Below, piece by piece: positions 27,362 to 36,890 of a stretch of 64,000 nucleotides of DNA; position 1 is the stretch's first letter, and each line of letters starts with the position of its first letter. The notes beneath the pieces are model-generated. The model ran no database searches. It was not told the origin of the DNA and was given only the letters and a program-made list of their open reading frames with translations. Made by a program: the position numbers and the translations under genes. Origin of the DNA: JAZDFC01 sp043808235 (GTDB lineage: Bacteria > Bacteroidota > Ignavibacteria > Ignavibacteriales > Melioribacteraceae); assembly GCA_043808235.1 (NCBI GenBank), contig JAZDFC010000098.1, positions 20,804 to 84,803 on the forward strand, in the 5' to 3' direction.

Positions 27362-28507
27362 TTAAGGACGATATCTCGGACCAAGCACAAGTTTATCTCC
27401 CGAATCGTCAATTTCGTAAAACTGAGGTTTACGTGGTCCGTCGCCTTCGGCATGATGTACTACAAAAAGTCTTTTCCCTTCAAATGTAGTGAACAACATC
27501 CCGTGTCCCGAGTTATCGTCTTTCAATGGTTTATCTTCCTGTATCCAGGGACCGTCAATAGTACCGGATTCAGAATAGGCAACGCCTTGTAAATACCTTT
27601 TAGCTCCCCATGTCGCCCATAGCATTCCCAATTTTCCGGTCTTTGTTCTGAAAAGCTGGGGACCGTCTGTTACCCATCCCGGCAGTTTCATTCCGAAAGT
27701 CATTTCGCCGTTGCCAACCATCTCAAGTGCCCAGGACGCTTCACTTGCACGGAAGAGACATACGGGCTCTGAAATTCTTTCACTCAAATCCGGGGAAAGT
27801 TTAACGTATTCCATTGTGCCATCAATAATTTGAGTCCATTCATGAACAAATACAAAATAAGGAGTCCCGTCTTCGTACCAGATTGTTCCGTCAATAACAT
27901 CCCAATCATGGTAGAGATAATCATATTGCGGATCGGGATTTAAAGGTTTATAAGGTCCTTCGGGTTTATCGGAAACTAAAATCTGCGTTTGATTACGGTG
28001 AACGTTATATCTGCGTGGAACTACATCAACAAGATCATTCCTGTCAGTCCAGGTTGCAGCATAATAATATTTTCCGTTAACTTCGTGAATCTCGGCAGCC
28101 GCAACAAACATAAGTCCTTCCATCCACGTGCCTGCAACATCAAAAGCTCCGTAAGGACCTGTCCATGTTTTTAAATCCTTACTTTTGTAAATATTACCGC
28201 CGCTGCTCGTAAGGTAATATGTCTCAGTATTTTTGTCGGGGAATATAAACGGGTCGCTCATTATAAGTGAATCAAAAGGAGTCGAAACAATTTCACGCGG
28301 TTCGGTTACGCTCGGACTTACCCATCTTCTCCTTTGTACTTGCGTGTTTCCGCTATTTGTAGAGGGCATTCCAAATCCTTTTGAACCCGGCGGCGCCGGT
28401 ATTGTAACCGTGGGAACAAGTTTTTTCTTTTCAACCGTCTGCGCCGATGCCGTTGATAACAAACCGATAACTACAAAAGCAGCACACAAAAAGACTATTT
28501 TTTTCAT
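27362..28507 (-). CDS. GH43-like protein with atypical acid motif (c)
   Basis: A 381-residue secreted propeller protein with a signal peptide to about 22 and a 55-residue linker rich in Pro, Gly and Arg. The base Asp appears in IMSDPFIFPD and the modulator Asp in VIDGTIWYEDG. Where most GH43 proteins have E-G-P for the catalytic acid, this one reads V-T-D-G-P-Q-L-F, so the acid is an Asp or lies elsewhere. I believe this form is shared by a GH43 subgroup rather than being a damaging mutation, but activity should not be assumed. It lies 83 bp downstream of the third CE1 esterase. A role in arabinose or xylose side-chain removal is inferred from family and context. Confidence 0.82.
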   Translation of the reverse strand: MKKIVFLCAAFVVIGLLSTASAQTVEKKKLVPTVTIPAPPGSKGFGMPSTNSGNTQVQRRRWVSPSVTEPREIVSTPFDSLIMSDPFIFPDKNTETYYLTSSGGNIYKSKDLKTWTGPYGAFDVAGTWMEGLMFVAAAEIHEVNGKYYYAATWTDRNDLVDVVPRRYNVHRNQTQILVSDKPEGPYKPLNPDPQYDYLYHDWDVIDGTIWYEDGTPYFVFVHEWTQIIDGTMEYVKLSPDLSERISEPVCLFRASEASWALEMVGNGEMTFGMKLPGWVTDGPQLFRTKTGKLGMLWATWGAKRYLQGVAYSESGTIDGPWIQEDKPLKDDNSGHGMLFTTFEGKRLFVVHHAEGDGPRKPQFYEIDDSGDKLVLGPRYRP

Positions 28508-28590
28508 AATAATATTTCCTTATCTAAACGGTTAATATTCTTTAGCACAATTGAACATACAAACAAATATGAATATGCCAACCGTCATTC

Positions 28591-29784
28591 TTATTTAAAT
28601 ATCCGCGGTGCAAAATCGTTCAAAGCTCTTCGCCAGGTAAGCCACTCGTGCGCGGTACCTTGCGATTCGTGGTAAACGATATTTATAATTCCATGTTCCT
28701 TTAATGCTTCAACGGCCTCCTTCGGCATGCGTTCTTCAGTTCCGGTGCTGATGAAAAGCAAATTCATCTTCGTGTTGAAATCGCCGGCATCTTTGAAAAC
28801 GCCGTTGAATGCAGTTTCAATTGTTGTCTTCATATCGGGCGGAGGGGTTCCGTCGTTTCTACTCGGCATCCCCAAAAAGAATCCGCTGAATGTTCCCATC
28901 CATGCAAACTTGTCCATGTTGTTAAAGACAGTGGCACAAGTTTGGAAACCGCCGCGTGATAGGCCAGCCATTGCCCTGTGTTCTTTGTCGGTATAAGTGC
29001 GGAATGTTTTATCGATAAAAGGAATCAAGTCTTTGGCAAAAATTTCAGTTACATCACCGGAAGCGGTGCGCACATCCGAATTAGTTTTAATATCGCCGCT
29101 CGGCATAACAACAATCATCGGCACAGCTTTTTTCGCTTCAATTAATCCGTCCATAATATTTGCCATGTGTCCTTGAACCGACCATCCGCTTTCATCTTCG
29201 CCCCAACCGTGGACAAGATACAGCACAGGATATTTTCTGTCAGGGTTTTGTTCATATTCCGCAGGCACGTAAACATTGATATGACGTTCAATTCCATTAA
29301 TATCCGACCAATAATAAATAGAGTGAACCTGCCCGTGAGGAATATCTCTGTTGAACCTGTAATAATCGCCTTCAGAACCTTCGGGTATTTCAATTCCGGA
29401 AGATTCCCAGTTACTGCCGAAATACGCTTCAGTATTCCGATCCATTACCGCAACGCTGTCGATTAAGATTGAGTAGTAATGGAATCCCACAACTTGAGGG
29501 TCGGAAGTACATGACCAAATACCTTTTTCCTCTTTTGTCATGTTGTATTTTTTGTTGCATAAATCAACTTGAACAATCTGCGCATACGGCGCAAAGACTT
29601 TAAACATTGCCTGGCGGGTCTGAGCATTAACAGCCGGATACTGCGCTAAAAATGTATTTGTCGAAGCGGGTTTAAATCCTTCGGGAAGCGGTTCTTCCTT
29701 TTGACCGCGCATTACACCGGAAAATTGAGCCGGTGAAATATTGTACATCAAAATAACAAATAATATAGAAACTAATTTTTTCAT
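28591..29784 (-). CDS. Secreted CE1-type esterase with N-terminal E-set domain (copy 3)
   Basis: A 397-residue paralogue of the tandem esterases at 10.1-12.5 kb: signal peptide (to about 19), E-set domain, CE1 esterase. The elbow here is GLSRGG rather than GLSMGG, and the catalytic His is in TAHEWLTW. The HGWGEDESGW segment near the oxyanion hole is conserved. Its distance from the other copies and its sequence difference argue for an older duplication or separate acquisition. It sits between two GH43 genes, in keeping with stripping of acyl groups before arabinofuranosidases can act. AGAGGA precedes ATG 29784. Confidence 0.87.
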   Translation of the reverse strand: MKKLVSILFVILMYNISPAQFSGVMRGQKEEPLPEGFKPASTNTFLAQYPAVNAQTRQAMFKVFAPYAQIVQVDLCNKKYNMTKEEKGIWSCTSDPQVVGFHYYSILIDSVAVMDRNTEAYFGSNWESSGIEIPEGSEGDYYRFNRDIPHGQVHSIYYWSDINGIERHINVYVPAEYEQNPDRKYPVLYLVHGWGEDESGWSVQGHMANIMDGLIEAKKAVPMIVVMPSGDIKTNSDVRTASGDVTEIFAKDLIPFIDKTFRTYTDKEHRAMAGLSRGGFQTCATVFNNMDKFAWMGTFSGFFLGMPSRNDGTPPPDMKTTIETAFNGVFKDAGDFNTKMNLLFISTGTEERMPKEAVEALKEHGIINIVYHESQGTAHEWLTWRRALNDFAPRIFK

Positions 29785-29903
29785 AATTTGGATCCTCTAT
29801 GAACTTATTGAACATTTACGTACATAATAGTCACACGATGAAATAAACGCAGGCGAGATACACCCGGCGATTATTAAAGTGCCGATTATTTGCTCAATCA
29901 ATT

Positions 29904-31361
29904 TCACGGCTTTTTAAAATTCCATTTAGAGTTGTCGCTCTTTGGATCGAACTTAGCAAGAGTTGGTGTACAATCGCCAACAGCAACCAAGGCTAAGGGT
30001 TCTTTGGAATTTGGTACAACCTTGGGCATAATTCTGTAAGTGCCGTCAATTAACTCATCAATGCGCCAGAGTTGTTCGGGTGCTCCCGTAAATTTGGGAA
30101 CTGTGAAAACCTCTGCATCAGCTGTAGCAGCCAAGGCACGATCAGTACTATCCACAGTAATTTTAAAGTATGGTGAACCTGGATAACCACCAGCATCTGC
30201 AACCGGAGTTATTCTCCATTTTTGATGTGGGCGAACCATAAAATCACCCATACGAACCTCTATATTACCATCAGGCCAAACCGCTGAATCTTCAGCAAGA
30301 CTTTGGGAAGCAACCGGTTTAACCGGTTCATTATCGTCGCGACCAAAAAATCCCCTGGTTGTACGGGGCATTCTTACAAAATCAACAGCGAGTTCAAGAG
30401 CGTAACCACTCCGTTCGGATTGAATTTGATATACACCTTCCTTGAAGTTATCATCCGCAACAGGCCATCCGTTTTTCCAAAGTAGCGGACGAATGCCAAG
30501 TACACTACGACCACCCTGTTCAAGGTCTGCTTCATAATGGCATGACATTTTTTGAACATCTCCGCCTAAGTCTAATAAACCAAAGTGACCTAGACCCATA
30601 AAGGTACCACTGGCTGCAACAACTAATTTACCTCCGCCTTTCAGCATGTCTCTGCCCACATTATCCAGGTAAGGGCCCGTCACTTTCTTCGAACGACCAA
30701 CGCGGATGTTATAAGTAGAATTGGCTCCGTCGCAACATGTGCCGTGAGTGCCAAACAGATAATACCAGCCTTCGCGATATAACATTGCCGTTGCTTCGCA
30801 ATCTATCGCGATATCAATAGCTTTATTACCCTCAACACGTTTGCCAGTTTTAGGGTCCAATTCGACTAATCGAATAAAACCATAGTAAGTTCCATAACTT
30901 AACCAAAGTCTGCCGTCAGTCGGATCAAGCAGGAAAGCAGAGTCAATTGCATCGCAATCTTCAACTCCATCGGATGACGCGACGATGTTGTCTTCGTCAT
31001 GAAATCCAAAGTCAGGGGAATTGGGATCAAGTGTTTTAGTCCACATAACATAAACGTTGCTTGCGTGTCCGCCGGCTAATCCGCCGCCGCCTTTAGCATA
31101 TGTTACGTAGTAGCGGTCACCAATATGGATAACATCAGGTGCAACTCCACCTCCGGGGCGAATAGCCCCGCCGTTCCAAATCCAACCATCGTCGGAAATT
31201 AAGCCTCCACTGCCTGTGCCGAAAGTGTAATACTTGCCATCGCACAGTGTGATGGTAGATGGATCGTGAATATATGGTTTGCCTGCCTGTGCTATCGTCA
31301 AACCAGACAAACAAAGAAAAAACAACGCGGTAACCGCTGTTGTTAAATAATGAAACTTCAT
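29904..31361 (-). CDS. GH43 arabinanase-like enzyme with ricin-type C-terminal domain (d)
   Basis: A 485-residue secreted protein with GGAGG four bases before ATG 31361 and a signal peptide to about 25. The propeller has Asp in YIHDPSTI (base), Asp in CDAIDSAFLLDP (modulator) and Glu in IDCEATAMLY (acid). The HDPSTI opening and the GWYYLFGTHGTCC segment resemble endo-1,5-alpha-L-arabinanases. After about residue 310 come repeats with Q-K-W-R-I and Q-L-W-R-I motifs, as in ricin-B/CBM13-like trefoils, a likely sugar-binding module. If it is endo-acting, it would cut arabinan chains and supply the exo-enzymes of the locus. The substrate is inferred. Confidence 0.87.
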   Translation of the reverse strand: MKFHYLTTAVTALFFLCLSGLTIAQAGKPYIHDPSTITLCDGKYYTFGTGSGGLISDDGWIWNGGAIRPGGGVAPDVIHIGDRYYVTYAKGGGGLAGGHASNVYVMWTKTLDPNSPDFGFHDEDNIVASSDGVEDCDAIDSAFLLDPTDGRLWLSYGTYYGFIRLVELDPKTGKRVEGNKAIDIAIDCEATAMLYREGWYYLFGTHGTCCDGANSTYNIRVGRSKKVTGPYLDNVGRDMLKGGGKLVVAASGTFMGLGHFGLLDLGGDVQKMSCHYEADLEQGGRSVLGIRPLLWKNGWPVADDNFKEGVYQIQSERSGYALELAVDFVRMPRTTRGFFGRDDNEPVKPVASQSLAEDSAVWPDGNIEVRMGDFMVRPHQKWRITPVADAGGYPGSPYFKITVDSTDRALAATADAEVFTVPKFTGAPEQLWRIDELIDGTYRIMPKVVPNSKEPLALVAVGDCTPTLAKFDPKSDNSKWNFKKP

Positions 31362-31420
31362 AAAACCTCCGATAACAAATATATTAATATCATAAGTATG
31401 ACAAGATTTAATTTTATATT

Positions 31421-32149
31421 TTATTCTAAATTTATAGCGAGATCCTTTATTGGTTCACCATTTTCATCGATAAAACGGACACAGAAATCACTCATGCCGG
31501 GTCCGTTAATAATAGCGCCGCGAATAACGTTCCGACCCTTTTTAAGTGTGATGCGTTTGGATACACAATCATCCATAACCATACGACGATCACCGGAGAG
31601 GATTAAGGCTTCTTCTCCGTTGAGCCACCACATTGATGCCGAATTAGAGCCGACAGCCATGCGAACGTTCTTCATCTCGCGCGGACTGTTTACAACGGTA
31701 ACTGCCCAGAATAAAACGCCGTATAACTGCTTGTTAAAGCCATAAGCAAAGCGAAAGAGTTTGACGTTGAATTTTGTTGCATCCAGTGCATGCCATGTGA
31801 GTTCCTGATCTCCAACTTTAACCTTATCGCCGTCATGCGGAACAACGGTGAATTGGTTTGGAAAGTACTCGGAATTAAAGGCATCCCGGATATAGCTATC
31901 AACAAACACGGTATTACTACGGTTTGGTTTGTCAATTGGTTCGAGAAGCAACCAGCGCTGTAGAAAACCTTCAGCATCCGGTGCTTTTGGGGATGACGCA
32001 GCCTGTGTGAAGTAAGGTGCGATGCTGCGGGTAGTATCGTTGGCCGTTGAACCGTTGGCAGTACCATCTGACGAATCAGAATAGCCTTGAACCACCGAGA
32101 CAACAAAGATGCCGAATACCAGAATAATAAGATTATTGAACATTTTCAT
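31421..32149 (-). CDS. Secreted jelly-roll accessory protein
   Basis: A 242-residue protein with a signal peptide to about 22 and a Ser/Thr/Asn-rich linker (23-50). The remainder (FLQRWLLLEPI, FWAVTVVNSP, SASMWWLNGEEAL, VIRGAIINGPG) looks like the galactose-binding jelly-roll domain that in other Bacteroidota is attached to acetylxylan esterases or glycosidases. Here it stands alone. It lacks visible catalytic residues, so a carbohydrate-binding or accessory role is likely. It begins 10 nt after the GH3 stop and shares its transcript. The precise family is uncertain. Confidence 0.65.
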   Translation of the reverse strand: MKMFNNLIILVFGIFVVSVVQGYSDSSDGTANGSTANDTTRSIAPYFTQAASSPKAPDAEGFLQRWLLLEPIDKPNRSNTVFVDSYIRDAFNSEYFPNQFTVVPHDGDKVKVGDQELTWHALDATKFNVKLFRFAYGFNKQLYGVLFWAVTVVNSPREMKNVRMAVGSNSASMWWLNGEEALILSGDRRMVMDDCVSKRITLKKGRNVIRGAIINGPGMSDFCVRFIDENGEPIKDLAINLE

Positions 32150-32159
32150 ATTAGATCCT

Positions 32160-34754
32160 TTATAGAACTGTGATTTTTAGCGTCTTCAAATCTTTTGCGT
32201 CGGAACTTGTTCCGTAAAAAACTTCGTACTCGCCTGCAGTTATTGTCATTTCACCACTCGCCCTATCGAAAAATTCGAACGACAAATACGGCAAGTTGAT
32301 AACAGCTTGATCGGTTTTACCTGCAGCAACATTTACTCTCTGAAATCCTTTTAAAGTCTTTATTGGTCCGTCCGTATCGTTTACCTTTCGCACATATACT
32401 TGCACAATTTCTATCCCATCACGTTTACCTGTATTTGATACCGGGATTGTAACTTCAACCGATTCGTTTTCCTTTATAGATGTTGTGCTCAACTTTGCTT
32501 CGCCAATCGAGAAGGTAGTGTAACTCAATCCAAAACCAAACGGAAATAACGGGTCGGACATATAACGGTAAGTGCGACTTTTCATGGAATAATCTTCGAA
32601 GTCAGGTAATTGTTGTGAGTTCTTATAAAAAGTAATTGGCAGTTTTCCCGAAGGATTAAAATCGCCGAATAAAACATCGGCAACAGCTTGTCCGCCGGAT
32701 TCGCCGCCATACCAGGCTTGAAGTATTGCATCGCAACTTTCAGTTTCGGGAGTTAGAGCAATTGCAGAGCCGGAACAATTTATATAAACGACTTTTTTCC
32801 CTGCATGTTTCAATGCTTTTAAGCAATTGCGCTGAACAGAAGGAAGTTCAATATCTGTGCGGTCGCCGCCTTTGAAGCCCGGGTATGATACCGGCATTTC
32901 TTCACCTTCAAGTTGAGTCGAAAGACCGCCGACAAATACAACAACATTAATCCCCGTTAATTTTTTTATAAGATCTGTATAATCAACATCTACCTCTTTA
33001 CCGAAATTAAATTCGATGTTTGCCTGCCAATCATTCAACTGTGCATATATGATTTCAATTTTATATTTCTTACCGCTTTCAACTTTATACGGATGTCTTG
33101 ATGGAAGTGTTCTCCAGTTATCATACTTAATTATTGAATTGCCGTTCACCAACAATTCAAAATGTCCCGTAGCTCCACATTTGAAAACTATTTCTTCAGT
33201 CTCTATTGGAATAAACTCGGATTCATATTTAGCCGAAAATCCTTCGAGTTTCACTCCGGATGCGAATTCATGTTGCCCGGCAGTAGTTAATTTAATAGGA
33301 TTTTCTATCTGTTGTGATGTAATAACATCACCGATAAGATCTTTGTTATTCCAGTAAGTAGCTTTAAATCCTTTTTTGCCGTCAATAGAACATTGCGAAA
33401 AATAGCTTTGTGTTACTTTATCTTCTACAAGGTCGCATCCCTTATCATAAACAACTTTATCATTTGAAAGTTTTGAAGTTATGCCGTCCAGGATTGTAAT
33501 TGTTCTTATCGGCGTCCCGTTATAATTTCCCCATAGCATTGGTTTATCATCGGCATTTGGACCAATTACAGCAATCTTTTCAACTGATTTGCTCAAAGGA
33601 AGAATACTGTTTTTATTCTGAAGAAGTGTCATTGATTCAAGAGCCATATTCAAAGCAAGTTTTCTATGCTCTTCATTATTAACAATGGACATTGGAATTT
33701 TTGTCCACGGGACTAAAGAATCATCATCCATTTCTCCCAAATCAAAACGTCCGGTCAGCACACGCATCAAACGAGTAATAATATCATCTTCGTTTATCAA
33801 TCCTTTTTCAACAGCCTCAGGTAAACTTTTATAAGTATGATTAATCCATTGGCATTCGATATCGGTTCCGGCTAAAACGCCCTTTGCGGCTGCGTGAACC
33901 GCATCGGATGAAACTTTATGGCTTGTATAAAAATCAGCTATAGCTCCGCAATCGGAAACAACGAGATATTTAAATCCCCAATCGTATCGAAGAATATCCT
34001 GAAGCAATCGGGTGTTACCGCAGCATGGTTCATCATCCAATCTTTGATAAGCACACATTACCTCTCGAACATCTGCTTCCTGAACAAGCGATTTAAATGC
34101 GGGCAAGTAAGTTTCCCATAAATCACGCGGGTCGATATTATTGAGATTTATTTTATGGCGGCTCCATTCCGGCCCTGAGTGAACGGCAAAATGTTTAGCG
34201 CATGCAAGAAGTTTTCTGTACTTCGCATCGGTAGGACCTTGTAATCCTTTCACTACCGATATGCCCATCTTTGAAGTTAAATAGGGATCTTCACCGTAAG
34301 TTTCCTGACCGCGTCCCCAACGGGGATCGCGAAAAATATTGACATTTGGCGTCCATACCGATAGACTAAGGAAGCGTCTATTTTCTAATCCTTTTTGCTG
34401 AGATTCATTATACTTAGCGCGTGTTTCATCGGAAGTAGCATTGAAAATTTTATACACCAATTCATCATCAAAAGAAGCAGCCATTCCGATCGGTTCGGGA
34501 AATACAGTTACATTATTATTATTGGCGAGGCCATGCAAAGCTTCGCTCCACCAGTTGAATTTTTTTATTCCGAGACGGGGAATTGCTTCGGATACATCGC
34601 ACATCAAACCAGCTTTTTCTTCCAACGTTAATCTTGAAATCAAATCTTTAGCTCTTTCTTCCGAATTTAAATTTGGATTTTGATAAGGTAACTTTTGTGC
34701 ATTGAGGTTTATCGAAAATAAAACGATTGTAAAAAGTAAAATTTGTTTTTTCAT
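32160..34754 (-). CDS. GH3 beta-xylosidase/beta-glucosidase with PA14 insert (a)
   Basis: An 864-residue secreted GH3 enzyme with signal peptide (to about 19), GH3 N-terminal barrel, (alpha/beta)6 domain interrupted by a PA14-like insert (about 460-585, from FKATYWNNKDL), and C-terminal fibronectin-III-like domain. The nucleophile Asp is in VVSDCGAIADF; the S-D-C form is usual in beta-xylosidases, while S-D-W is usual in beta-glucosidases. Motifs KHFAVHSGPE and RDPRWGRGQETYGEDP are intact. Strong ribosome binding site AAAGGAG. It would convert xylo-oligosaccharides to xylose in the periplasm or outside. Confidence 0.92.
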   Translation of the reverse strand: MKKQILLFTIVLFSINLNAQKLPYQNPNLNSEERAKDLISRLTLEEKAGLMCDVSEAIPRLGIKKFNWWSEALHGLANNNNVTVFPEPIGMAASFDDELVYKIFNATSDETRAKYNESQQKGLENRRFLSLSVWTPNVNIFRDPRWGRGQETYGEDPYLTSKMGISVVKGLQGPTDAKYRKLLACAKHFAVHSGPEWSRHKINLNNIDPRDLWETYLPAFKSLVQEADVREVMCAYQRLDDEPCCGNTRLLQDILRYDWGFKYLVVSDCGAIADFYTSHKVSSDAVHAAAKGVLAGTDIECQWINHTYKSLPEAVEKGLINEDDIITRLMRVLTGRFDLGEMDDDSLVPWTKIPMSIVNNEEHRKLALNMALESMTLLQNKNSILPLSKSVEKIAVIGPNADDKPMLWGNYNGTPIRTITILDGITSKLSNDKVVYDKGCDLVEDKVTQSYFSQCSIDGKKGFKATYWNNKDLIGDVITSQQIENPIKLTTAGQHEFASGVKLEGFSAKYESEFIPIETEEIVFKCGATGHFELLVNGNSIIKYDNWRTLPSRHPYKVESGKKYKIEIIYAQLNDWQANIEFNFGKEVDVDYTDLIKKLTGINVVVFVGGLSTQLEGEEMPVSYPGFKGGDRTDIELPSVQRNCLKALKHAGKKVVYINCSGSAIALTPETESCDAILQAWYGGESGGQAVADVLFGDFNPSGKLPITFYKNSQQLPDFEDYSMKSRTYRYMSDPLFPFGFGLSYTTFSIGEAKLSTTSIKENESVEVTIPVSNTGKRDGIEIVQVYVRKVNDTDGPIKTLKGFQRVNVAAGKTDQAVINLPYLSFEFFDRASGEMTITAGEYEVFYGTSSDAKDLKTLKITVL

Positions 34755-34866
34755 CTATTCTTCTATCTCCTTTAATTAAAAATACCGGGTAATTGGTATT
34801 AATTTTTTTTGAATAATCAAATATCTATTCTTTGTTGAATTATTTTAACTCACGTTTATCAGTCAA

Positions 34867-36369
34867 TTAATTCTTTCTTTTAGCTCCTTGATATTTCAAC
34901 ATATCCAATATTATCAAAACACCGGGATTCATTTTGCTATCGAATACCGTATCAGCTTTTATCAATTGTGATTCTGATAGGATTCGCTTCTTGTTATTTT
35001 CATTAAACGGAATTGTAGGAAAACTCGCAAGGCAAAACAGCTCATCTTTTCGAAGCACTTTCCCGAGCGAATCTGTCTGAACCAGATTACCAAAAACATC
35101 AACATTAGTATAAAAAACTGTCGATTCCGGGTTGAACCAGTAGTTTTGAATATCAAAATGATCGTATTCTACAAATGGACCTGTAGTAACTTCTACCACG
35201 TGAAATACTTTTGTAATCTCAGGGTATCTCTCATGTATATAGTTCATGGACTGCAGGTAAGGTCCGAATGAAAAGAACGAACCATCAATCGAAATTTTAA
35301 TCCCCAAAACCAATATTACAGCTAAAACAATCCCCTTTATCCAGTAATTTTTTGTATCTGTAAAAAAAAATGTTACCGGGATTAAGATGAGTATAATAAT
35401 ATTGGAAAGATACCGCATATATAAAACAGGCTGCATGAGCAGTGATATAATTATTGCCGTTAAAATGGTACACCAAAACATGCATAAAGATAATCCGAGC
35501 ACGAGACCTCGCCTTTCCATTCTGACTATATAATTTCTGTAAATTACCCACAATATTAATCCATAGAAAATAATCGCCAGGGGTAAAAACGGGGGGAGGT
35601 AAATTTTGGGAGCAAATGGACTGAGCAAGCATGATAATAATGATTGCCAGTCTAAAGCTGGAACCCAAAATGATGCAGCGACTTTTTTCGTTTGCCCGAA
35701 TACCACCTTGAGCCATGGTAAATACAGTAAGAAAGCTGTAAGCGAGTAAATCAAATGTATTTTGAATTCTTTTTTTCGCTTGATTAAAAGGTATATCGAT
35801 ACAAATACATTTGCCCAGAATGCCGCCAACAATGCGTAATAATGAGTATAAGCGGCTATCAGCGAAAATAACAGGCACCATATTAAATCGATTCGCTTGC
35901 CGGATGAAAAAAAGCGGGAAACAAAAAGAAAAGTTCCGATTACCGCGAAAGATCCCCACGTATACATCCTTGCTTCATGCGAATATTCGGCAAACATGGG
36001 CAGGGATACAATTAGAAGGCAAAAATATAGTGTTCCGGATTTTCCAAATATTTTTTGTCCAACTATATACACCAATATGATTGTTGCGAGAACCCCCAAA
36101 ACAGAGAACAATCTTAACGTAAAATCGGTGAGTCCAAAAACTGAAACGAATAATTTCACTCCAAAAAAATAGAGCGGCGGATGGAAATCATTTCTGATAA
36201 GTTCTATGATCTCTCCGTATGAGTGTCTCACCAACGCTTTTGTAAATGCTTCATCAATCCATATATCACTGAAATTGATGTTATACAAATAAAACACTGA
36301 TGCGAAAATGAAAATCAAAATAAACCAAATATTTTGATTGACTTGTTTAAGTTTTTGAATTACGCTCAT
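34867..36369 (-). CDS. GT-C type membrane glycosyltransferase
   Basis: A 500-residue protein with about ten membrane helices and a soluble C-terminal part. The first loop has the acidic motif DIWIDEAFT followed by NDFHPPLYF, as in the GT39/GT83 (ArnT-like, polyprenyl-phosphate sugar dependent) group; SHEARMYTW is also typical. Such enzymes move sugars or other groups from lipid-phosphate donors onto proteins or glycans on the outer face of the inner membrane. It is not an obvious part of a degradation locus and may be an unrelated passenger. A small membrane protein gene ends 19 bp upstream. Confidence 0.82.
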   Translation of the reverse strand: MSVIQKLKQVNQNIWFILIFIFASVFYLYNINFSDIWIDEAFTKALVRHSYGEIIELIRNDFHPPLYFFGVKLFVSVFGLTDFTLRLFSVLGVLATIILVYIVGQKIFGKSGTLYFCLLIVSLPMFAEYSHEARMYTWGSFAVIGTFLFVSRFFSSGKRIDLIWCLLFSLIAAYTHYYALLAAFWANVFVSIYLLIKRKKEFKIHLIYSLTAFLLYLPWLKVVFGQTKKVAASFWVPALDWQSLLSCLLSPFAPKIYLPPFLPLAIIFYGLILWVIYRNYIVRMERRGLVLGLSLCMFWCTILTAIIISLLMQPVLYMRYLSNIIILILIPVTFFFTDTKNYWIKGIVLAVILVLGIKISIDGSFFSFGPYLQSMNYIHERYPEITKVFHVVEVTTGPFVEYDHFDIQNYWFNPESTVFYTNVDVFGNLVQTDSLGKVLRKDELFCLASFPTIPFNENNKKRILSESQLIKADTVFDSKMNPGVLIILDMLKYQGAKRKN

Positions 36370-36388
36370 TTTCTATCTTATAATAATA

Positions 36389-36616
36389 TTAGATATAAAT
36401 ACTGCCTTTATTTTCGTAGTCACCTTCACATAGCATATTTTTCACCTGATTTGATTTCGACATTAAAATGCAGATATATTGGGACAGGAAGTAAGTTATT
36501 ATCAGGTTGGTAAAGACTTCTTTACTAAAATTGATATGTAGGAGTATTGTGATGGTTATTAACAATAAGATACATGAAGCACTAATATAAAGTGTGGATC
36601 GTATATTATTTTTCAT
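36389..36616 (-). CDS. Small two-helix membrane protein
   Basis: A 75-residue product with two hydrophobic stretches (about 8-27 and 34-50) and a polar tail. It lies 19 bp upstream of the GT-C glycosyltransferase, downstream of a hairpin at 36688-36713. The ribosome binding site is weak and no family is recognised. Its position suggests co-expression with the glycosyltransferase. It could be a chance frame. Confidence 0.45.
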   Translation of the reverse strand: MKNNIRSTLYISASCILLLITITILLHINFSKEVFTNLIITYFLSQYICILMSKSNQVKNMLCEGDYENKGSIYI

Positions 36617-36687
36617 CGCATCAAAGAATCTTTTTGTGTGAGTTATCTGTTTCTTACCGAATCATCCAGACACATTTTATTAAATGA

Positions 36688-36713
36688 AGCCCGCCGGAAA
36701 AATCTGGCGGGCT
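36688..36713 (-). terminator. Rho-independent-like hairpin after the XylR-type gene
   Basis: Arms AGCCCGCC and GGCGGGCT form a perfect 8-bp GC-rich stem around a 10-nt loop, 178 bp downstream of the regulator stop. On the minus strand it is followed by TTCATTTAATAAAAT, a weak T-rich tail. It probably ends the araA/regulator transcript and could act in both directions. Confidence 0.6.
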
Positions 36714-36890
36714 CCTATTTGTACCTATTACACGGGAGTAATTGGTAACTCAAATTTGAATAAAAAATGTTTCTGGATCTAAACATTAATTCAAATTTTC
36801 CGAAATAAATAACCGATTGAATAATAAAGATGACTGAGCAAAAATGACAGCCACATTGTATAATTTTTTCACCATATTGCGTTAATCCCA

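Noticed and set aside
35297..35959. Long alternative frame within the glycosyltransferase gene
   Set aside because: It overlaps the membrane-helix coding region of a well-supported GT-C gene and has no signal peptide, domain or ribosome binding site.
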